Assembly: GCA_031292575.1 (NCBI GenBank)
Contig: JARLGX010000036.1
Coordinates: 1-47,038 of the forward strand
Direction: 5' to 3'
DNA from: Paludibacter sp.
GTDB lineage: Bacteria; Bacteroidota; Bacteroidia; Bacteroidales; Paludibacteraceae
DNA length: 47,038 nt
The notes beneath the pieces are model-generated. The model was not told the DNA's origin. It did no database searches and worked only from the letters and a program-made list of their open reading frames with translations. Position 1 is the first letter of the stretch. Each line of letters starts with the position of its first letter. This document shows positions 25,317 to 34,648 of the stretch, piece after piece. The position numbers and the translations under genes were made by a program.

Positions 25317-27077
25317 TTACTTTTTCTCTTTGATATCAATCACCAGGTTTAATTCATCCAGTTGTGCCTGATCGATGGTTGATGGTGAATCGGCCATAAC
25401 GTCTCGTCCGGAATTGTTTTTGGGAAAAGCAATACAATCGCGTATACTATCCAATCCGGCAAACAACGATACCAGTCTGTCCAACCCAAAAGCCAATCCT
25501 CCATGAGGTGGCGCACCATATTGGAACGCACTCATCAAAAATCCAAACTGAGCTTCGGCTTTTTCGGGCGTAAATCCAAGTAATTCAAACATACGGTTTT
25601 GCAATGCACTGTCGTGAATACGAATGGAACCACCACCCAGTTCTACTCCATTAATAACCATATCGTAAGCCGTAGCACGCACCTGTCCCGGATCAGTATC
25701 CAGCAGCGGTACATCGTCAAGGTTTGGAGATGTAAACGGATGATGCGTAGCGTAATAACGTTGCGTATCTTCGTCCCATTCAAAGAGTGGAAAATCAATG
25801 ATCCACAGCGGTGCAAACACGTCCTTGTTTCTAAAACCTAACCTTGCTCCCATCTCAAGGCGCAATTCGCACAAAGCTTTCTGAGTCTTACGCTTATCAC
25901 CGGCCAAAATTAAAATTAAATCGCCGGCTTGTGCCTGAAACAAGGATGCAATGTGTTTTAAATCATCGTTGGAATAGAATTTATCAACCGACGACTTGAA
26001 AGTTCCATCCGCTTCGCACCGGATATAAACCAGTCCCTTTGCTCCTATCTGCGGACGTTTCACAAAGTCGGTCAATTCGTCTAATTGTTTGCGGGTATAT
26101 CCGGCACATCCGGTGGCACAAATGCCTCCCACATAAGGTACGCTGTCGAAAACAACAAAATCATGTCCCGAAACAGCTTCTTTCAGTTCTACAAACTTCA
26201 TATCGAAGCGAATGTCCGGCTTATCCGACCCATAGTATTTCATACCGTCTTCCCAGGTCATACGTGGAAACGGTTCGGTAAAGTCGATATTCTTCACAAA
26301 CCGGAAAAGATGTTTCATCATGCCTTCAAAGATGTTTAATACATCTTCCTGTTCAACAAAGGACATTTCACAGTCAATTTGTGTAAACTCAGGCTGACGG
26401 TCGGCACGCAAATCTTCGTCGCGGAAGCACTTGGCAATCTGAAAATAACGGTCGAAGCCCGAAACCATCAACAATTGCTTGAATAACTGTGGCGATTGAG
26501 GCAAAGCATAGAATTCACCCGGATTCATGCGCGATGGAACCACAAAATCGCGTGCACCTTCGGGCGTTGAACCAATCAAAATAGGCGTTTCTACTTCCAG
26601 AAAGTTCATTTGATCCAAAAAACGGCGAAGTTCGAACGTGATACGGTGGCGTAATTCCAGATTTTGGCGCACATTGCTCCGGCGCAAATCCAAATAGCGG
26701 TATTTCATGCGGATATCATCACCTCCATCGGTATTTTCTTCAATAGTAAACGGAGGTGTTTTCGACTCATTCAGTACGTTGAGTTCCGAAACATGTATTT
26801 CGATATCACCTGTTTCTATATTCGCATTTTTATTGCTGCGTTCGGCAACTTTTCCGCTTACCTGAATCACAAATTCACGACCAAGCTTATTAGCCAGTTC
26901 AAATAAGTCTGCATTAAGTTCCTGGTTAAATACCAATTGGGTAATTCCATAACGGTCGCGAATATCAACAAAAGTCATCCCGCCCATTTTTCGGGTACGT
27001 TGCACCCAACCTGACAAGGTAGTTTGTTGTTCAACATTGGCAAGGCGTAATTCGCCGCAAGTATGAGTTCTATACAT
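25317..27077 (-). CDS. aspS: Aspartyl-tRNA synthetase
   Basis: A 586-residue class IIb aminoacyl-tRNA synthetase that charges tRNA-Asp in the cytoplasm. The N-terminal OB fold ([44 protein letters not shown]) binds the anticodon. The catalytic core has [42 protein letters not shown] (motif 2). The bacterial GAD insertion lies at about residues 290-410, and motif 3 ends in [15 protein letters not shown]. Length is normal for the bacterial type. A -7 element lies upstream at 27192-27199 and a strong terminator downstream. Confidence 0.97.
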   Translation of the reverse strand: MYRTHTCGELRLANVEQQTTLSGWVQRTRKMGGMTFVDIRDRYGITQLVFNQELNADLFELANKLGREFVIQVSGKVAERSNKNANIETGDIEIHVSELNVLNESKTPPFTIEENTDGGDDIRMKYRYLDLRRSNVRQNLELRHRITFELRRFLDQMNFLEVETPILIGSTPEGARDFVVPSRMNPGEFYALPQSPQLFKQLLMVSGFDRYFQIAKCFRDEDLRADRQPEFTQIDCEMSFVEQEDVLNIFEGMMKHLFRFVKNIDFTEPFPRMTWEDGMKYYGSDKPDIRFDMKFVELKEAVSGHDFVVFDSVPYVGGICATGCAGYTRKQLDELTDFVKRPQIGAKGLVYIRCEADGTFKSSVDKFYSNDDLKHIASLFQAQAGDLILILAGDKRKTQKALCELRLEMGARLGFRNKDVFAPLWIIDFPLFEWDEDTQRYYATHHPFTSPNLDDVPLLDTDPGQVRATAYDMVINGVELGGGSIRIHDSALQNRMFELLGFTPEKAEAQFGFLMSAFQYGAPPHGGLAFGLDRLVSLFAGLDSIRDCIAFPKNNSGRDVMADSPSTIDQAQLDELNLVIDIKEKK

Positions 27078-27191
27078 GATGTATGTAATTAATAATGAAC
27101 AATTAAGAATTTAGAATTAAAAGAATGAAAGCCGGCTATAATTCTTTTAATCCCCTGGTTGTTTTGTGTATCGTTTAAAAAAATAGGAAAG

Positions 27192-27199
27192 CAAAAGTA
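27192..27199 (-). promoter_or_regulatory. -7 element of the aspS promoter
   Basis: On the minus strand this reads TACTTTTG, matching TAnnTTTG. It would give an aspS leader of about 105 bases. Confidence 0.5.
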
Positions 27200-27235
27200 C
27201 AAAAAAAAATGTAGCAGTAAGTCAGTAAATTAAAA

Positions 27236-27265
27236 AAGATGCGAAGAACGTATTCCAGGCATCTT
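27236..27265 (-). terminator. Terminator of fabD
   Basis: AAGATGC (27236-27242) pairs with GCATCTT (27259-27265). On the minus strand the stem is followed by TTTTTTAA. It lies 30 bases after the fabD stop codon. Confidence 0.75.
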
Positions 27266-27295
27266 AATTATGCATACTGTATGGCAAATTATGAA

Positions 27296-28168
27296 TTACC
27301 CAACAATTGCTTCAGGGCTTATTTTTTTAATCAATCCTTTCAAAACATCACCCGGACCGAGTTCAAAAAACTCAGTTGCACCGTCGGTCACCATATTTTT
27401 TACGGTTTGAGTCCATCGTACCGGAGCTGTAAGTTGTGCAATCAGGTTTTGTTTGATTGATTCAGCTTCGGTTTGAGGATATGCGTTTACATTTTGATAA
27501 ACCGGACAAATCGGAGTGGAAAAAGTGGTGGAATTAATTGCAGCCTGCAATTCTTCACTGGCAGGTTGCATTAATGGTGAGTGGAATGCACCTCCTACAG
27601 GTAGTTTTAAAGCACGTTTTGCCCCTTTTTCTTTCAATAGCTCACATGCTTTGTCAATTCCTTCGATTGAACCAGAAATAACTAATTGTCCGGGGCAGTT
27701 ATAATTAGCCGGAACAACTACAAGATCTTTAATGCTTTCGCAAACATCTTCAACCACTTCGTCGCTCAGTCCAAGTACAGCAGCCATGGTAGAAGGTTCT
27801 TTTTCACACGCTTTTTGCATGGCCATTGCACGGGCATAAACCAGTTTCAATCCATCGTCAAACGATAATGCACCGGCAGCAACCAGAGCCGAAAACTCAC
27901 CCAATGAATGACCTGCAACCATTTCTGGTTTAAAGGCTTCACCCAACACAAGAGCTGAAATCACTGAATGAAGAAAAACAGCAGGTTGAGTTACCTTTGT
28001 TTGTTTTAAATCTTCGGGAGTTCCTTCAAACATTAAATCGGTAATGCGGAAACCAAGAATTTCATTCGCTTTTTCGAAATATTCTTTTGCCAAAGGCGAT
28101 TGATCGTAAAGGTCTTTGCCCATTCCTACAAATTGAGCACCCTGACCGGGAAAAACGTAAGCTTTCAT
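27296..28168 (-). CDS. fabD: Malonyl-CoA:ACP transacylase
   Basis: A 290-residue enzyme that loads malonyl groups onto acyl carrier protein for fatty-acid synthesis. PGQGAQFVGMG at residues 8-18 and the nucleophile motif GHSLGE (Ser88 in residues 86-91) are diagnostic. The catalytic histidine lies in GGAFHSPLMQPA further on. The C-terminal ELGPGDVLKGLIKKI is also typical. It is monocistronic here and not in a fab cluster. A probable promoter (28302-28309, minus strand) faces away from rsmG. Confidence 0.96.
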   Translation of the reverse strand: MKAYVFPGQGAQFVGMGKDLYDQSPLAKEYFEKANEILGFRITDLMFEGTPEDLKQTKVTQPAVFLHSVISALVLGEAFKPEMVAGHSLGEFSALVAAGALSFDDGLKLVYARAMAMQKACEKEPSTMAAVLGLSDEVVEDVCESIKDLVVVPANYNCPGQLVISGSIEGIDKACELLKEKGAKRALKLPVGGAFHSPLMQPASEELQAAINSTTFSTPICPVYQNVNAYPQTEAESIKQNLIAQLTAPVRWTQTVKNMVTDGATEFFELGPGDVLKGLIKKISPEAIVG

Positions 28169-28496
28169 ATTTTTTTAAGTTACAAGTTTCAGATTGACAA
28201 ATTATTGAGTTGATTAAAATCAGAATAACCAGTCGCCTGACACCATTATTTAATTAGAATAATCCATGTAAAATCAAACAAGTTTTGCTTGAAACGGAGC
28301 GCAAAGATAATATTTTAAATGTATAATTCATAATGTGTCTATCAAAATCGAAAATAATGAAATGTAATTATCTGATATACAGTAATGTGTAATTATATTT
28401 GAATTAAACTATAAAGCTATTCTTTAAATACTTAGTATCAATTTTCTGATACTGATTTTTTCTAGTAATTTTGCAACTTACTATAAATAAAACAGA
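28169..28496. promoter_or_regulatory. Divergent promoter region between fabD and rsmG
   Basis: On the minus strand, TATCTTTG (28302-28309) fits the -7 element for fabD. On the plus strand, TAATTTTG (28466-28473) fits the -7 element for rsmG, giving a leader of about 17 bases. No gene or other element is seen in the AT-rich remainder. Confidence 0.55.
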
Positions 28497-29117
28497 ATGG
28501 AACAAATACTTAAATATTTTCCAAGCCTCACTCCTACTCAAAAAGCTCAGTTTCAAGCGCTTTACAACTTGTATTTCGATTGGAATTCGAAGATAAATGT
28601 AATTTCCCGTAAAGACATTGAAAATCTTTACGAGCATCATGTGCTGCACTCGTTAGCTATTGCTGAAATTATTCATTTTCAACCGGGGAGTACTATTCTG
28701 GATGTTGGAACCGGTGGTGGTTTTCCCGGAATTCCACTAGCAATCCTTTTTCCGGAATCAAACTTCGTTTTGATTGATTCCATCGGTAAAAAGATTAAAG
28801 TAGGTACAGAGGTTGCAGCAGCTATCGGTCTTAAAAACATTACGTTGAAACACCTGAGAGTACAGGATGAAAAGGGAAAGTTTGATTTTGTGGTTAGTCG
28901 TGCTGTTATGCCATTGGGTGATTTGGTAAAACTGACACAAAAAAATATCAGTAAAAAACAAATAAATGCACTTCCAAACGGGCTTATCTGTCTGAAAGGC
29001 GGTGAATTACATCACGAAATACTTCCTTATAAAAATGTAGCTGAGTTGTATGAGGTCAGCGAATTTTTTAAAGAAGAATATTTCAAAACCAAAAAAGCAG
29101 TATATGTACCACTTTAA
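28497..29117 (+). CDS. rsmG: 16S rRNA (guanine-527-N7) methyltransferase
   Basis: A 206-residue SAM-dependent methyltransferase that modifies G527 of 16S rRNA. The GidB-family start (LYNLYFDWNSKINVISRKDIENLYEHHVLHSLAI) precedes the SAM-binding motif LDVGTGGGFPGIPLAI (around residues 68-83). DFVVSRAVMPL marks the family's later motif. Loss of such enzymes is known to give low-level streptomycin resistance in other bacteria. The gene begins close behind its own promoter. It is read in the same direction as the MBL hydrolase gene but 122 bases away. Confidence 0.95.
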   Translation: MEQILKYFPSLTPTQKAQFQALYNLYFDWNSKINVISRKDIENLYEHHVLHSLAIAEIIHFQPGSTILDVGTGGGFPGIPLAILFPESNFVLIDSIGKKIKVGTEVAAAIGLKNITLKHLRVQDEKGKFDFVVSRAVMPLGDLVKLTQKNISKKQINALPNGLICLKGGELHHEILPYKNVAELYEVSEFFKEEYFKTKKAVYVPL

Positions 29118-29239
29118 ATGATAGTTACTTAAGGCGATAGTGATAGATAGTTATTCCTTTTAGGAATGATGGAATATCCATTAATATCACTTCCCGAAGA
29201 TAGCTAATGTCTGTCTAATAATTAAATAATCAGTAATAT

Positions 29240-29875
29240 ATGACAATTAAAACATTCACATTCAATCCTTTTCAGGAAAATACATACTTGGTTTACGACC
29301 ATACTAACGAAGCAGTACTTATTGATGCCGGTTGCATTTCAGATACAGAAAAACAAATATTAAAACGATTTATTGAAGATAATAACCTGTCATTAAAGCG
29401 GGTTATCAATACTCACTTGCATCTCGATCATCAATTCGGGAACAAATTTATCTTCAATACCTTTGGGTTAAAACCCGAAGCCTGTGTAGAAGATGAATAC
29501 TTATTGGAAAATGTAGTTGTCCAGGCTCGTTCATATGGTTTTCAGGTTGAAGAAGATGCACAAGCACTTGGTGCATACATTCTTGAGAATCAAGAAATAA
29601 AGTTTGGAGATTCAAGTTTGAAAGCAATTCATGTTCCTGGACATTCACCCGGAAGCATGGCTTTTTATTCGGCTCATGAAGGTGTGTTATTTGCAGGAGA
29701 TGTATTATTTCGCGGTTCTATCGGCAGAACAGACTTGCCTAAAGGAGATTATGCCACTTTGATACTATCAATAACTAAAAAGTTACTTCCCCTACCCGAT
29801 TCCACCGTAGTTTATTCAGGACATGGTCCTTCAACAACGATTGGATATGAGAAAATAAACAATCCGTATCTATAA
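29240..29875 (+). CDS. MBL-fold metallo-hydrolase, glyoxalase II-like (YcbL type)
   Basis: A 211-residue metallo-beta-lactamase-fold enzyme. The metal-binding motif THLHLDH has H-x-H-x-D-H at residues 59-64. A later histidine in VPGHSPGSMAFY and an aspartate in LFAGDVLFRGSIGRTDLPKGDY complete the site, with a final histidine in VYSGHGPSTTIGYEK. Such YcbL-type proteins hydrolyse thioesters such as S-lactoylglutathione-like compounds, but many have unknown substrates. The stop codon is 1 base from the end of the convergent nadD gene. Confidence 0.9.
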   Translation: MTIKTFTFNPFQENTYLVYDHTNEAVLIDAGCISDTEKQILKRFIEDNNLSLKRVINTHLHLDHQFGNKFIFNTFGLKPEACVEDEYLLENVVVQARSYGFQVEEDAQALGAYILENQEIKFGDSSLKAIHVPGHSPGSMAFYSAHEGVLFAGDVLFRGSIGRTDLPKGDYATLILSITKKLLPLPDSTVVYSGHGPSTTIGYEKINNPYL

Positions 29876-29876
29876 A

Positions 29877-30452
29877 CTATTGGTAGAGATTATGATCTTT
29901 AATAAATTGTAATACAGAAGGATGTAGCCATTGGCTTACATCCTTTTTTAGTGCGATGGAATCGCGAATTTGGCTGGATGAGATTTCGTAATAAGGACTA
30001 TTAAGTAATTGCATTTGTGGGTATTTATCTGCTACTTCAGCAAAATTATACCCCAACCGTGGATAAACTAACACAGGGTACTCTTTAAGTATTTGCCCAT
30101 AATCTTTCCATTGATCGAAAACAAGTGCATTATCACTTCCAATGATTAATTTAAACTGATAGTCAGGAAATTGTGTTGATAATGCGTGCAATGTATCTAT
30201 TGAATATGATGGAATTGGCATTGTAAATTCAATATCACAGGCTTTAAACTCCGGGTTATCTTGTATTGCAAAAACCAACATATCCAGTCGAATATATTCA
30301 TCAAGTAAATCTCTTTGATCTTTTAATGGATTACAAGGAGATATAACAAACCATACTTCGTCAACTATTTTATTATCAATCAAGTACTCTGCCAACTTTT
30401 GATGGCCTGCATGAATTGGATTAAATGAGCCGAAGTAAAGTGCAACTCGCAT
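29877..30452 (-). CDS. nadD: Nicotinate-nucleotide adenylyltransferase
   Basis: A 191-residue enzyme of NAD synthesis that joins nicotinate mononucleotide to AMP. The nucleotidyltransferase motif GSFNPIHAGH lies at residues 8-17, and SSSQIRDS (the ISSTxIR motif) near residues 158-165. It is last in a likely minus-strand operon yicC-gmk-nadD, a common order in Bacteroidetes. In the 81-base gap before it a 24-bp word is imperfectly duplicated (TATTTGTCTTTGGCA then TATTTGCCTTTGGCA). Confidence 0.95.
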   Translation of the reverse strand: MRVALYFGSFNPIHAGHQKLAEYLIDNKIVDEVWFVISPCNPLKDQRDLLDEYIRLDMLVFAIQDNPEFKACDIEFTMPIPSYSIDTLHALSTQFPDYQFKLIIGSDNALVFDQWKDYGQILKEYPVLVYPRLGYNFAEVADKYPQMQLLNSPYYEISSSQIRDSIALKKDVSQWLHPSVLQFIKDHNLYQ

Positions 30453-30533
30453 ATTAAAAGTTATTTGTCTTTGGCAGTATTAATAGATATTTGCCTTTGG
30501 CAATGTTATTATTCCCTTTGAATCAGAGGTGGC

Positions 30534-31100
30534 TTATTTATTCAGAAATTCACGAATTGCTTTTTCTGCATCCATCTTGGCTTTTTCCAAATCATCGTTT
30601 ACAATCACTAAATCAAAATCGGATGCATAGGTCATTTCCAATTCAGCTTTTCCAATTCTCTTTTTAATCATTTCAGGCGAATCGGTTGCCCGGTTATTTA
30701 ATCGTCTTTGTAATTCAGCCACACTTGGCGGAGCAATAAAAAGAGCTAATGCCCTGTTCCCAAATTCTTTTTTGATGTTTAGTCCACCTACCACATCAAC
30801 ATCAAAAACAATGTTTTTACCGGCCTGTGTAATGCGTTCAACTTCACTACGAAGCGTACCGTAGTATGTGTTTAAATATACTTCTTCGTACTCTAAAAAC
30901 TCTTGATTATTAATCTTTTGTCGGAATTCATCAGGTGTAAGGTAATAGTAATCTATCCCCTCTTTTTCGGCTCCTCTTGGCGCACGACTTGTGGCCGAAA
31001 CGGAAAACTCCATATTGAATCCACAAGTTAATAAATAGTGTACAAGGGTACTTTTACCTGCACCCGATGGAGCTGAAAATATAATTAATTTGCCGGACAT
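30534..31100 (-). CDS. gmk: Guanylate kinase
   Basis: A 188-residue GMP kinase that makes GDP for nucleotide synthesis. The P-loop SAPSGAGKST is at residues 9-18. The GMP-binding segment SATSRAPRGAEKEGIDYYYLTPDEF follows, and VFDVDVVGGLNIKKEFG is typical. Length is normal. It lies between yicC and nadD on the same strand; the 122-base gap to yicC has TAGTTAGTAG-like imperfect repeats. Confidence 0.97.
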   Translation of the reverse strand: MSGKLIIFSAPSGAGKSTLVHYLLTCGFNMEFSVSATSRAPRGAEKEGIDYYYLTPDEFRQKINNQEFLEYEEVYLNTYYGTLRSEVERITQAGKNIVFDVDVVGGLNIKKEFGNRALALFIAPPSVAELQRRLNNRATDSPEMIKKRIGKAELEMTYASDFDLVIVNDDLEKAKMDAEKAIREFLNK

Positions 31101-31222
31101 GTTTTAGTCGGTAGTTAGTAGTTAGGACATAATAGTTTATAGATGGTAGTTAGTAGATTTTAGTCAAATGTGTTATCAAGCACTTATTCTTTACTATCGA
31201 CTAAAAACTAGCTACTTCTCAC

Positions 31223-32098
31223 TTATAAAACATTTAATACTTGCTCTTTTATCTGTTCCAAATCATCTTTCATAAGAACGACTATTTTCTGCATTTCGCT
31301 GTTATTTGCCTTAGACCCCAGCGTATTTATTTCCCTGCCTATTTCTTGTGCAATAAATCCAAGTTTCTTGCCAGGAGATTTTTCGTGTTGCATGGTTTCC
31401 ATAAAGTAGTTCAAATGATTGCGTAGACGTACCTTTTCTTCGTTTACATCGAGTTTTTCGATATAAAAAATCAGTTCTTGTTCCAGACGGTTTTTATCAA
31501 TATCGATTTTATCAGATAAAGCTTGAAGATTTTCTTCCAAACGAGCTTTTATTTTTTCTACACGTTCAGCTTCAAACGGAGCTGTTTCTTCCAACAACTG
31601 ACCAATATGAGCTATTTTGTCATTAAACACTGCTTCCAACGACTTACCTTCCTGTATCCGAAACATCGTAAGTTGTTCAATAGCTGATGCCATGGTTTTG
31701 CGAATTTCCAACCATTCGTTTTCATCCAGTTCTATTGTTTCAGTTTTCATGGTATCAGGTAAACGAAGCAATACATCAAACCAATTGACCGGAACATCAA
31801 TGCCAATATTGTCAGACAAAGTTTTGATTTGTTGATAATACGACTCAACAACCGATTGATTTATTTGTGTTACAGATTCTTTACCCGAATTGTCGACATA
31901 CAATGATAAATCAATTTTGCCGCGTTCAAGTTTTTGAGATAGTTCATTGCGGATTTCAATATCTTTTTCGCGATAAAGACCTGAAATTCTCGTTGAAACA
32001 TCCAATTGTTTGCTGTTAAGTGATTTTACTTCAACAACTATTTTTTTATTTCCAAATTCGCACGTGGCCTTTCCGAAGCCAGTCATTGATTGTATCAT
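31223..32098 (-). CDS. yicC: YicC/YloC-family endoribonuclease
   Basis: A 291-residue protein starting MIQSMTGFGKA, the signature of the YicC family, with the N-terminal YicC_N domain and a C-terminal DUF1728 part ending SEMQKIVVLMKDDLEQIKEQVLNVL. EKLDVNEEKVRLRNHLNYF and PGKKLGFIAQEIGREINTLGSKAN are the conserved C-terminal block. YicC in Escherichia coli is reported to be an endoribonuclease acting on small RNA. Its pairing with gmk downstream is a long-standing conserved neighbourhood. Confidence 0.95.
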   Translation of the reverse strand: MIQSMTGFGKATCEFGNKKIVVEVKSLNSKQLDVSTRISGLYREKDIEIRNELSQKLERGKIDLSLYVDNSGKESVTQINQSVVESYYQQIKTLSDNIGIDVPVNWFDVLLRLPDTMKTETIELDENEWLEIRKTMASAIEQLTMFRIQEGKSLEAVFNDKIAHIGQLLEETAPFEAERVEKIKARLEENLQALSDKIDIDKNRLEQELIFYIEKLDVNEEKVRLRNHLNYFMETMQHEKSPGKKLGFIAQEIGREINTLGSKANNSEMQKIVVLMKDDLEQIKEQVLNVL

Positions 32099-32267
32099 TG
32101 CTTTTTCTGTTTTTAGTAAAATATTTATTCAAATGCAAAAATACAATTTTTATTTTAAAGTATCGAATGAAAGAACAATTGAATCAATTTTTACAATTTT
32201 GCAAATAAAATGTATCAATTTAGCAGAAAAACAGGATAGATACTTTTCACCTTTTCAAAATTGTTCT

Positions 32268-32275
32268 TATCTTTG
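32268..32275 (+). promoter_or_regulatory. -7 element of the TrpB2 transcript
   Basis: TATCTTTG is a perfect TAnnTTTG element. Transcription would start near 32281, only about 12 bases before the leader-peptide ATG. Confidence 0.6.
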
Positions 32276-32292
32276 TCACACTTTATAAAAAT

Positions 32293-32352
32293 ATGAACAC
32301 AACTAACTCAAAGTTTTATTGGCGTTGCTTTAACTATCATTCCAAACAATGA
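32293..32352 (+). CDS. Putative tryptophan/aromatic leader peptide
   Basis: A 19-codon frame MNTTNSKFYWRCFNYHSKQ starts just after the promoter and is followed by a terminator that precedes the TrpB2 gene. Six of the middle residues are aromatic (F, Y, W, F, Y, H counted loosely), with the tryptophan at codon 10. That is the arrangement expected if stalling of ribosomes at scarce aromatic residues controls the terminator. There is only one Trp codon, so regulation by Tyr or Phe, or by general translation, is possible. Confidence 0.6.
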   Translation: MNTTNSKFYWRCFNYHSKQ

Positions 32353-32397
32353 GGTTTAGTTGATTGTAAATTTTTAAATACAATTACCCAACATAAA

Positions 32398-32436
32398 AGC
32401 CTGTTGTTTAATCAGAACGACAGGCTATTTTTTTTT
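32398..32436 (+). terminator. Terminator in the leader of the TrpB2 gene (probable attenuator)
   Basis: AGCCTGT (32398-32404) pairs with ACAGGCT (32420-32426) and is followed by a run of nine T (32428-32436). It lies between the leader peptide and the TrpB2 start, so it must be read through for expression. An upstream GTTGATTGTA ... CAATTACCCAAC region (32360-32392) could form an alternative structure. Confidence 0.75.
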
Positions 32437-32478
32437 GAAATAAATTTGAAATAAATAATTACTGTAAATTTTTAAATC

Positions 32479-33843
32479 ATGGAAAAAACTAAGAAGTTTC
32501 TTTTGCCCGAGAATGAACTACCAACAAAATGGTACAATATTGTAGCTGACCTTAAAAACAAGCCAATGCCCATGTTGCATCCCGGCACGAAACAACCCCT
32601 GAAAGAAGAAGATTTATATCCCTTGTTTGCCAAAGATCTAGCTCATCAGGAATTAAATCAAACCGATCCCTGGATTGATATTCCTGAAGAAGTTCGGGAG
32701 CAATATAAAATTTACCGCCCCACTCCACTGGTTCGTGCTTATAGTTTGGAAAAAGCGTTAGATACTCCGGCCCATATCTACTTTAAAAATGAAAGTGTTA
32801 GTCCGGTTGGTTCACATAAATTAAACTCAGCTTTGGCCCAAGCTTATTATTGCAAAAAAGAAGGAACAACCAACATTACTACCGAAACCGGTGCCGGACA
32901 ATGGGGAACTGCTTTATCATTTGCAGCAAAAGTATTTGGATTGGAATTGGCTGTTTATATGGTAAAAATCAGTTATGAACAAAAGCCTTATCGCCGTTCG
33001 TTAATGCAAACATGGGGAGCTCAGGTTATTCCATCACCAAGTATGTCGACAAAGGCAGGAAGACAAATTCTGACTGATCATCCAAATTATCAGGGAAGTT
33101 TAGGTACAGCTATTTCTGAAGCAATTGAATTAGCCATGTCAACTCCAAATTGTAAATACACATTGGGAAGTGTGCTCAACCATGTTTCTTTACATCAAAC
33201 TGTAATTGGTTTGGAGGCAGAAAAACAAATGGAGATGGCAGGAGAATATCCTGATGTAGTGATTGGTTGTTTTGGTGGAGGTTCTAATTTTAGCGGAATT
33301 TCGTTCCCATTTATGCGAAGAAACATTAAAGAAGGTAAGAAAACTCGTTTTATCGCCGCAGAGCCTTCTTCATGTCCTAAGTTAACGCGTGGTAAATTTG
33401 AATACGACTTTGGCGATGAAGCTGGTTATACCCCGCTTTTACCCATGTTTACACTTGGCCACAGTTTTGCACCCGCTCATATTCATGCAGGTGGACTCCG
33501 TTACCACGGTGCCGGAACTATTGTTAGCCAGTTAATGAAAGACAATCTAATGGAAGCAGTTGATATCGAACAGTTAGACTCGTTTAAGGCCGGTGTTTTA
33601 TTTGCACAGACCGAAGGAATTGTTCCTGCACCTGAATCGGCTCATGCCATTGCAGCTGCAATCAATGAAGCACTAAAATGTAAAGAAGAAGGAAAAGGGA
33701 AAACAATTCTGTTTAATCTTTCCGGTCATGGATTAGTAGATATGACCGCTTACGATCAATATCTTGCAGGAGATTTAGTAAATTATTCGCTTTCGGATGA
33801 AGATATTATTAGAAACGTTAGCCAATTAGAACATTTGGTATAA
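32479..33843 (+). CDS. trpB: Tryptophan synthase beta-chain-like protein (TrpB2 type)
   Basis: A 454-residue PLP enzyme of the TrpB2 (TIGR01415) group, longer than classical TrpB (about 400). The PLP lysine is Lys114 in SVSPVGSHKLNSAL. The glycine-rich phosphate loop is GCFGGGSNFSG. The end has NLSGHGLVDMTAYDQYL. TrpB2 proteins make tryptophan from indole and serine and often stand alone, without trpA, as here. The attenuator-like leader upstream fits control by aromatic amino-acid supply. A terminator follows the gene (33874-33903). Confidence 0.92.
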   Translation: MEKTKKFLLPENELPTKWYNIVADLKNKPMPMLHPGTKQPLKEEDLYPLFAKDLAHQELNQTDPWIDIPEEVREQYKIYRPTPLVRAYSLEKALDTPAHIYFKNESVSPVGSHKLNSALAQAYYCKKEGTTNITTETGAGQWGTALSFAAKVFGLELAVYMVKISYEQKPYRRSLMQTWGAQVIPSPSMSTKAGRQILTDHPNYQGSLGTAISEAIELAMSTPNCKYTLGSVLNHVSLHQTVIGLEAEKQMEMAGEYPDVVIGCFGGGSNFSGISFPFMRRNIKEGKKTRFIAAEPSSCPKLTRGKFEYDFGDEAGYTPLLPMFTLGHSFAPAHIHAGGLRYHGAGTIVSQLMKDNLMEAVDIEQLDSFKAGVLFAQTEGIVPAPESAHAIAAAINEALKCKEEGKGKTILFNLSGHGLVDMTAYDQYLAGDLVNYSLSDEDIIRNVSQLEHLV

Positions 33844-33873
33844 TAATTAAATTTTGAATTTACATTAATAAAT

Positions 33874-33909
33874 AAAAGACTGCTCTGATTTGAGCGGTCT
33901 TTTGTTTTT
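33874..33909 (+). terminator. Terminator of the TrpB2 gene
   Basis: AAAAGACTGCTC (33874-33885) pairs with GAGCGGTCTTTT (33892-33903), with one G-T pair, and a T-rich tail follows. Confidence 0.8.
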
Positions 33910-34000
33910 TCAATCCATTTTTGATTGATTTTAGTATATTAATCCTATCTTTCTGATAATCAGCAAAAAGAAAAAAGATGAAAAATTATTGTCTATTTCG

Positions 34001-34031
34001 TTGATAATGAAGAATAATTAATGTAATTTTG
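34001..34031 (+). promoter_or_regulatory. Promoter of the methylmalonyl-CoA operon
   Basis: TTG at 34001-34003 and TAATTTTG at 34024-34031 have 20 bases between them, fitting the -33/-7 pattern. The leader would be about 113 bases. Confidence 0.6.
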
Positions 34032-34149
34032 CACGAAATTAAAATAAGGAAAAATTTCCGTATTTAGCTTTATTAAGAACTTATTTTTTAGTTTCAGACA
34101 AAGTGTAATTCTTTAAATTTATTCTCTAACCATTATAATTATTTTTTTT

Positions 34150-34560
34150 ATGCAACCAACTCATATTGAGCATTTAGGCATTGCAGTTAAAAGCCTCGAA
34201 GCTGCTATCCCTTACTACGAAAATGTATTAGGATTAAAATGTTACGCAGTGGAAGAAGTTCCTGAACAAAAAGTAAAAACTGCATTCTTCAAAGTAGGGC
34301 AAACTAAAATTGAATTGCTGGAATCGACCGATCCTGAAGGTCCTGTTGGAAAGTTTTTGGAAAAGAAAGGCGAAGGAGTTCACCACGTTGCATTTGCTGT
34401 AGAAGGATTGCAACAAACGTTGGATTTTGTGGCAGATAAGGGTGTTTCATTAATTGACAAAACCCCAAGAAAAGGTGCTGAAGGTCTAAATATTGCTTTT
34501 TTACACCCCAAATCGACTTTCGGTGTGTTGACAGAACTTTGTGAAGATCCGAATAAATAA
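34150..34560 (+). CDS. mce: Methylmalonyl-CoA epimerase
   Basis: A 136-residue VOC-fold enzyme that interconverts (2R)- and (2S)-methylmalonyl-CoA. It begins MQPTHIEHLGIAVKSLEAAIPYYENVLGL with the first metal-ligand histidine (H9). TKIELLESTDPEGPVGKFLEKKGEGVHHVAFAVE carries the second (near H78), and FGVLTELCED the conserved glutamate. The next gene encodes the carboxyltransferase subunit of the same pathway, 88 bases downstream, so the operon serves succinate-propionate interconversion. Confidence 0.95.
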   Translation: MQPTHIEHLGIAVKSLEAAIPYYENVLGLKCYAVEEVPEQKVKTAFFKVGQTKIELLESTDPEGPVGKFLEKKGEGVHHVAFAVEGLQQTLDFVADKGVSLIDKTPRKGAEGLNIAFLHPKSTFGVLTELCEDPNK

Positions 34561-34648
34561 TTAGTTAATCAGTTAATGGTTGATTGGTACTTACACGTGA
34601 TTTTGTACTAATAAATAAACAATCAAAAAACTATAACCACAAAAAATA

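Larger units (their letters stand above)
32099..32478. other. Leader region between yicC and the TrpB2 gene
   Basis: It contains the divergent upstream region of yicC and a complete attenuator-like unit on the plus strand: promoter 32268-32275, leader peptide 32293-32352 and terminator 32398-32436. TGTAAATTTTTAAAT occurs twice (32366-32380 and 32463-32477), the second copy touching the start of the TrpB2 gene. Confidence 0.6.
33844..34149. other. Intergenic stretch between the TrpB2 gene and mce
   Basis: It holds the terminator of the TrpB2 gene (33874-33903) and the promoter of the mce operon (34001-34031). Nothing else is seen. Confidence 0.6.
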
